64,000 nt of DNA from Mucilaginibacter sp. cycad4 (GTDB lineage: Bacteria; Bacteroidota; Bacteroidia; Sphingobacteriales; Sphingobacteriaceae). The notes below the pieces were generated by a model that saw only the letters and a program-made list of their open reading frames with translations, searched no databases and was not told the origin of the DNA. A program made the position numbers and the translations under genes. The stretch lies in assembly GCF_034263275.1 (NCBI RefSeq), contig NZ_CP139559.1, positions 4,216,001 through 4,280,000 on the forward strand, given 5' to 3'. Below, one piece after another: positions 59,890 through 64,000 of this stretch (positions within the stretch are counted from its first letter, which is position 1; every line of letters starts with the position of its first letter).

Positions 59890-59897
59890 TATTTTTG
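59890..59897 (+). promoter_or_regulatory. Candidate promoter -7 box of the toxin-antitoxin-like cassette
   Basis: TATTTTTG is an exact TAnnTTTG, placed 16 bp before the ATG at 59914, so the transcript would have about a 10-base leader. No clear TTG is found at -33. Confidence 0.42.
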
Positions 59898-59913
59898 ATA
59901 ATAAACACTCAAC

Positions 59914-60129
59914 ATGGCACAGGATATTCCTTTAGATTCAATATTAAAAAAGGGCAAAATGACCAGGAAACCATGGTTGATGACGCCCGCAGAACGGGCA
60001 GATTGGCTGGCTAAAATGCAGAACGAGGCTAAAGAATACCTTTTTTCAATAGGGCAACCATTAGTGTACAAAAAAGACGGGCGCTTCCTGGCTGAATATG
60101 CAGATGGGACCACTAAAGTGCTTAAGTAA
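59914..60129 (+). CDS. 71-aa protein, possible antitoxin
   Basis: A small charged protein starting MAQDIPLDSILKKGKMTRKP. A helical centre (PAERADWLAKMQNEAKEYLF) is followed by a beta tail (DGRFLAEYADGTTKVLK). Its stop codon is directly followed by the ATG of the zeta-toxin-like gene, so the two are almost surely cotranscribed and coupled. I recognise no named antitoxin family; the antitoxin role is an inference from size and position. Confidence 0.6.
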   Translation: MAQDIPLDSILKKGKMTRKPWLMTPAERADWLAKMQNEAKEYLFSIGQPLVYKKDGRFLAEYADGTTKVLK

Positions 60130-60729
60130 ATGTCAAACATTTACATCATCGCCGGGCCGCCGGGGATAGGTAAAAGCACAAGAGGCGATGAATTTATTGA
60201 TCCTGATCTTGATATATTAAATGAAGACGAAATGCGCTTCAAATATAAAGCGCAGGGCTATGCCGATTATAATGAATATTCTATACATCGTGTAAGAAAC
60301 ACCATTCGGCAAAAATTAATCAATAACGAAAACTTTGCTCTCGAACTAAATCTCGGCTATCAGCATCAATACGAGTATGTCCTTTCAGCAAAAAACTTCA
60401 GGCACGACAATAAACTTCATGTCATTTTATTCTTCACTGATGAGGTTGATCTTTGCTTAGTTCGTGCCAAAGAGAGGCATGAACGTGGGCGGCATCTCGT
60501 TAAACCTGAAATAATTAAAGAAATGTATGCAAATACAATTCCGCTATTAAAGGACAATTTTGACTATTTAGATGAGCTAATTTTATTGGATTCAAATAAT
60601 GAAACAAGACTTGAATTAGTGGCTTACTACGATAAATCTTATAATCAGCTCACAGTACATAAAGAAAGTGCCATGTGGTTTGCCAACAACCTCAAACCAT
60701 TTATTCAAAACAGAATCATAGGTTCCTGA
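60130..60729 (+). CDS. Zeta-toxin-like P-loop protein
   Basis: A 199-aa protein of the zeta/AAA P-loop kinase fold. Walker A is GPPGIGKST (9-17), followed by an EDEMRFKYKAQ segment, FALELNLGYQ (where zeta toxins have a conserved acidic residue) and ERHERGRHLVKPEIIKEMY, with the Arg pattern of this family. Zeta toxins phosphorylate UDP-N-acetylglucosamine, but whether this protein does so is unknown. It could also be a non-toxic kinase-like protein. Confidence 0.75.
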   Translation: MSNIYIIAGPPGIGKSTRGDEFIDPDLDILNEDEMRFKYKAQGYADYNEYSIHRVRNTIRQKLINNENFALELNLGYQHQYEYVLSAKNFRHDNKLHVILFFTDEVDLCLVRAKERHERGRHLVKPEIIKEMYANTIPLLKDNFDYLDELILLDSNNETRLELVAYYDKSYNQLTVHKESAMWFANNLKPFIQNRIIGS

Positions 60730-60766
60730 AACAAGTTCAGGATGACCGCCTCCTCCTCTAAAACCA

Positions 60767-60804
60767 CAAGTTCTCGTTGCTTCAATTGAAGCAACGGGAA
60801 CTTG
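60767..60804. terminator. Long palindromic hairpin between convergent genes
   Basis: A 38-nt near-perfect palindrome: CAAGTTCTCGTTGCTTCAAT and its inverse, 19 bp each with one mismatch pair. It lies between the zeta-like gene and the convergent lipoprotein gene, so a bidirectional terminator role is plausible. It has no T-tract. A partial family G unit is upstream at 60725-60744. Confidence 0.5.
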
Positions 60805-60829
60805 CCATTATCAAACCAAAACTAAGTTA

Positions 60830-62041
60830 TTACTTATCCACTTTATACATAGTCAATTCTATGAGGTGGAAATAATTTGTTCCGCCCCAGGTTTCCAGTA
60901 CTTTGAACCTGATGTAGCGATATGCAGGCAGATCGGCAGGGAAGTTGAACGGTTCGCCTGCTGCCGCAAAGTCCGCATCAGCCTGGGTGTTTTGTCCAGC
61001 AGGTAAGCCTGACGGTTTAACCGAGGTAAAGCTTGCCAGTTTTGTCCAACTGCCATAACTGCCATCAGCACTTGGGCTATTGCTGCCATAAATCTCGAAC
61101 CGTTTCGGATTGCCTACATTGTACAGCGCCGACATACGTTGCCAGATCTTCATTTTAGCCAGCGATGCCTGCTGTCCCATATCAAACGTAAACCATTGCG
61201 GCATGCTTGTTCCCGGTGTATGGAAGCCCGGTTCATTGGTGCTCTTATCCCATAAATAGTAGGTTTCCCAACCATAAGCCGATGGAATATCGGTAGGCAG
61301 ATTATATGGCTTGAACAGCGATTTATCGCACTCTGCTATCCCGTAGATCTTTGGAAAATCATCGAAAGATGTTGTATTGAACACATCAACCGCATCGGCC
61401 GTTGGTTTGTATGATGAACGGTACTGGATAGCGGTTCCCAGCTTAAGATCGGTCAATGTTATACCACTGCTATCCACACTAAGCTCTTTTGTTGCCTCGG
61501 CCCCGGCTGTGTTGGTGTATTTGATAGTGGTTGAAACGTTTCCGGTATCGGCCTTAATAAAAAACAACCTCACCGAACCATTGTCATTTACCTGGAAAGG
61601 GTTAGCCGTATTGTACGAGCGGTTTAACAAGGCCGACTGATAAGCCGCGCCATAAACACGCACATTATTAATATCCTGTCCAACGGATGAATTGCCCGCA
61701 TTATCCCTTGCTACCAACCTGAAGCTGTATACATACTCCTTTAAATTGGGGATGGATACGCTGATGGAATCGGCCGGGCTATGGCTTGTGGCATCAACTA
61801 TTACCGAGTCGGTGGCATTGTTCCAGGTGATCTTATAGTTTTTAATACTCGGATCGGGGCTTGGGTGCCAAACCAGCACCGCCCTCAAATTACCGGGATG
61901 AAAAGTTACTTTACTTGCCAACCCTGGATAAGTTACCTCATGGTTATCTAAAAACGCCTTATAATCCTTATCGTACTTTTTACAGGCAAATATTGCAATA
62001 CCCGCCAAAAAGAAAGCAGCTATACTGTATCTGATCTTCAT
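60830..62041 (-). CDS. DUF4998/discoidin-like surface lipoprotein
   Basis: A 403-aa protein with a lipoprotein signal (AAFFLAGIAIFACKKYDKDY, Cys20). The N-terminal region resembles DUF4998: a fibronectin-like segment (YPGLASKVTFHPGNLRAVLV) and a second around 130-200. The C-terminal 150 residues are a discoidin-like (F5/8C) carbohydrate-binding domain (QWFTFDMGQQASLAKMKIWQ). ATG at 62041 gives a proper signal. It is probably a surface glycan-binding protein of the Sus-like system. It is 20 bp from the other lipoprotein. Confidence 0.82.
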   Translation of the reverse strand: MKIRYSIAAFFLAGIAIFACKKYDKDYKAFLDNHEVTYPGLASKVTFHPGNLRAVLVWHPSPDPSIKNYKITWNNATDSVIVDATSHSPADSISVSIPNLKEYVYSFRLVARDNAGNSSVGQDINNVRVYGAAYQSALLNRSYNTANPFQVNDNGSVRLFFIKADTGNVSTTIKYTNTAGAEATKELSVDSSGITLTDLKLGTAIQYRSSYKPTADAVDVFNTTSFDDFPKIYGIAECDKSLFKPYNLPTDIPSAYGWETYYLWDKSTNEPGFHTPGTSMPQWFTFDMGQQASLAKMKIWQRMSALYNVGNPKRFEIYGSNSPSADGSYGSWTKLASFTSVKPSGLPAGQNTQADADFAAAGEPFNFPADLPAYRYIRFKVLETWGGTNYFHLIELTMYKVDK

Positions 62042-62061
62042 GTCTTTAATTTTTAATTGTA

Positions 62062-63288
62062 TTACAATGGGTTGCCATATAATGAGATCTCCAGCGCGTT
62101 TACATAATCCAAACCGCCCCAGGTTTGCGTACACTCCAGCCTTATGAATTTGGTTGCAGGCGCGTTGATGTTGATCTTGAAGTTTACACCGGCCGCAACA
62201 AAAGCCAGATCGGAAGCATTGGCCTGGTTGGGCGGTAAGCCGGAAGGTGGATTAGGATAAGTAAAGTTGCCCAAATTCACCCAATCGCCGGACACCGTGC
62301 CGGGAGCCGAATTTTTAGGCAGCACCGAATCCTTAGGCGAATCACTGCTGGTGCCCCATAAGGTAAGCTGCCTGATGTTCTGGTAACCGAAGATCCCGCT
62401 TAACCTTTCCCATAAAACAAAACGGCTCAGCTTGGCATTTACACCCAAAGCAAAGGTACCTTGTTTGGTAGGCGCGCTCAGCGTATGCCAGCCCGGTTCG
62501 CCGGTGTTACCGTCAAACAGGTATTTGAACTCCCAGCCATAGCCAATAGGACTGTCGCTATCCAAATGGTAGGTGTAAAATTTACTTTTGTCCAACAGGG
62601 TTTCAAACAGCGGCGTAAGCGTTTTATACACGGTATCCGAAACATTGCCAAACCTGTCAGTAGTGTACACACCAAACTTTTTAGGCGTAGCATCATACCC
62701 GCGTACCGAAAAATTCACCGAGTCAGTATTGATGTATTGCGGGTCCTGCTCGTCATATTTATTGGTTTTATCATTTAAGGACAGCACGTGCACCGCGATT
62801 GGCACTTTATTAGGGTTTAAGCCAAAGAAATTGGCACCGCCGAAATCAGGGGTAATATCCAGATTATCATTAATGAGCAAATAGTTAGGCGTTTTAGGAC
62901 TCACCTTTACCACCACCGGATCTGATTTAACGTTGGCGCGGCTTACCGCATACAGGGTAACTTCATAATCTTTTGCCCTTGCAAAACCATCAACCGTAAT
63001 GGTATCGGTGTAATAGCTGGCCTTGGTTTCCCTGGTTGTTTTATCATTGATGTTATAGCTGGCCAAAACGTACAGCAGGTTTTTGGAATTGGGCAGCGTA
63101 TAGGTAAGCCTTGCCGCGCCGTTTAAATTCTCCACCTTAACATTAGTGACCACGCCGGGCTTGGTAGTATCGTTGGATACCACCTCGATGTTTGATTCGC
63201 CCTTTTTACAGGAAACGATAAGCATGATGAGTAAAACCGGCATAAGCGTTAAACCGGTAAGCCATCTGCAGTTATTAATCTTTTTCAT
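62062..63288 (-). CDS. DUF4959/DUF5126/DUF5000-type surface lipoprotein
   Basis: A 408-aa protein with a lipoprotein signal (LMPVLLIMLIVSCKKG, Cys27). Fibronectin-like domains (PGVVTNVKVENLNGAARLTY near 44-64, and a second near 150-225) are followed by a C-terminal discoidin-like DUF5000 domain (FALGVNAKLSRFVLWERLSG; QTWGGLDYVNALEISLYG). It lies between susD and the second lipoprotein in one operon. The likely role is polysaccharide binding at the cell surface. Confidence 0.85.
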   Translation of the reverse strand: MKKINNCRWLTGLTLMPVLLIMLIVSCKKGESNIEVVSNDTTKPGVVTNVKVENLNGAARLTYTLPNSKNLLYVLASYNINDKTTRETKASYYTDTITVDGFARAKDYEVTLYAVSRANVKSDPVVVKVSPKTPNYLLINDNLDITPDFGGANFFGLNPNKVPIAVHVLSLNDKTNKYDEQDPQYINTDSVNFSVRGYDATPKKFGVYTTDRFGNVSDTVYKTLTPLFETLLDKSKFYTYHLDSDSPIGYGWEFKYLFDGNTGEPGWHTLSAPTKQGTFALGVNAKLSRFVLWERLSGIFGYQNIRQLTLWGTSSDSPKDSVLPKNSAPGTVSGDWVNLGNFTYPNPPSGLPPNQANASDLAFVAAGVNFKININAPATKFIRLECTQTWGGLDYVNALEISLYGNPL

Positions 63289-63338
63289 AATTTATATTTC
63301 TATATTAATTATCTAATCTTTTCAGTAAACAGATGCTC

Positions 63339-64000
63339 CTACCAGTATGGATTTTGGGTAAGATTATTATTCACTATCAAATCATTGGTACTGATAGGCC
63401 ATAAATAATCTTTAATGCCAAATACCGGCTGTATGATGGTTTGCGGGCGATAATAGTTAACCGCTGTACCCTCGTAAATATTCCATCCCTGGATCGGTTT
63501 ACTTAAAACGCCCTGCAACTCTTTCCAACGACGCAGGTCCCAGCCGCTTTGTGCTTCAAAACAAAGCTCGATCCGGCGTTCCTGGTGAATAATAGTCCTT
63601 AAACCATCTTTTGAACCGGGCTTGGATGGATTTTTTGAGTAATTGGCCCATGATGCCTGCACGCCATCTAAACCAGCCCTTGCCCGTACCTTGTCAATAT
63701 AGGAGTACACTTCGGCTGTCGGGCCCTGCACTTCGTTCAATGCTTCGGCGTATAACAGGTATAAACCTGATAAGCGCATTACCGGTAAATGGTAGTTTTC
63801 GGTAGTGAAGATGTTGTCATAAACCGAAAGGTAATTGGCCAGCTTTTTAGGCCAGTAACCGGTGATATTGGTGGCGCTGATACTTTTTGGGCCGGCCAAC
63901 GCATAGGGGCCACGGGCCTGCACATAGTAAGCAGTACCTTCATCCCGTTTACCGTTACCAAACCAGATGCCCCCATCAAAACCGATATCGGCATAGAACC
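63339..64000 (-). CDS. SusD/RagB-family nutrient-binding lipoprotein (C-terminal part)
   Basis: The frame is open from 63339 to the right edge, 220 codons, with its N-terminus outside. YLLYAEALNEVQGPTAEVYS and YIDKVRARAGLDGVQ are classic SusD C-terminal segments. HQERRIELCFEAQSGWDLRRWKEL is the RagB/SusD signature. SusD captures oligosaccharides for the SusC TonB-dependent channel. The SusC gene should lie just beyond the window, upstream. Confidence 0.93.
   Translation of the reverse strand, partial: FYADIGFDGGIWFGNGKRDEGTAYYVQARGPYALAGPKSISATNITGYWPKKLANYLSVYDNIFTTENYHLPVMRLSGLYLLYAEALNEVQGPTAEVYSYIDKVRARAGLDGVQASWANYSKNPSKPGSKDGLRTIIHQERRIELCFEAQSGWDLRRWKELQGVLSKPIQGWNIYEGTAVNYYRPQTIIQPVFGIKDYLWPISTNDLIVNNNLTQNPYW

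Noticed and set aside
63779..63994. 71-codon minus-strand frame at the right edge
   Set aside because: It overlaps the SusD frame, which continues to the window edge and has strong family motifs.

Overview
The window looks like chromosomal DNA of a Bacteroidota bacterium of the Sphingobacteriaceae type (Mucilaginibacter/Pedobacter-like). The reasons are a SusD-type nutrient-uptake protein with DUF5000-type surface lipoproteins, a GH97 enzyme, a short NuoG, an ExbB-ExbD-ExbD-TonB cluster, several promoters with a TAnnTTTG -7 box instead of a sigma70 -10 box, and weak ribosome binding sites. The genus is an inference; no rRNA or marker gene is present. I saw no tRNA, rRNA, CRISPR array or prophage.

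Layout. 1-8773 (minus strand): the respiratory complex I operon nuoABCDEFGHIJKL, cut inside nuoL, with separate nuoC and nuoD, a short NuoG, and dispersed repeats between several genes. 8949-14774 (minus): a TonB energy-transducing operon exbB-exbD-exbD-tonB, followed by a small membrane protein, a PstS-like lipoprotein and a secreted TPR protein. 15205-17900: an SUI1/YciH factor and a lipid-kinase-like protein (minus), then metK (plus) behind a leader that matches the SAM-II riboswitch. 18300-24050: accessory DNA with an orphan RecA-like ATPase, an IS4-family and an IS3-family element side by side, and a cluster of GC-rich palindromes. 24080-30390: an NmrA-like oxidoreductase divergent from its HxlR regulator, a pentapeptide protein, an M1 peptidase, and an IS110-family element whose 3' flank can fold like a guide (bridge) RNA. 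30795-47436: mostly housekeeping and hypothetical genes (Nudix, PlsC, YkuK-like, rhodanese, DeoR with a deoxyribonucleotidase, an acyltransferase / CE7 esterase / outer-membrane protein operon, radical SAM, DUF5995, TauE, DoxX, DUF6265) and two candidate small genes.

47749-64000 is a polysaccharide-utilisation region, probably for alpha-galactosides: GH36 alpha-galactosidase, a DUF5107-TPR protein, an MFS sugar porter, a GH97 enzyme and an aldose 1-epimerase on the minus strand, an AraC-type regulator divergent from them, and a SusD plus two discoidin-like lipoproteins entering from the right edge. SusC should lie just outside. Between the two halves is a two-gene cassette: a 71-aa protein abutting a zeta-toxin-like P-loop protein.

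A striking feature is the number of short palindromic intergenic repeat families (at least seven), some with shared outer arms around different cores, even inside the complex I operon. Function calls come from reading motifs by eye; no database or folding search was run.
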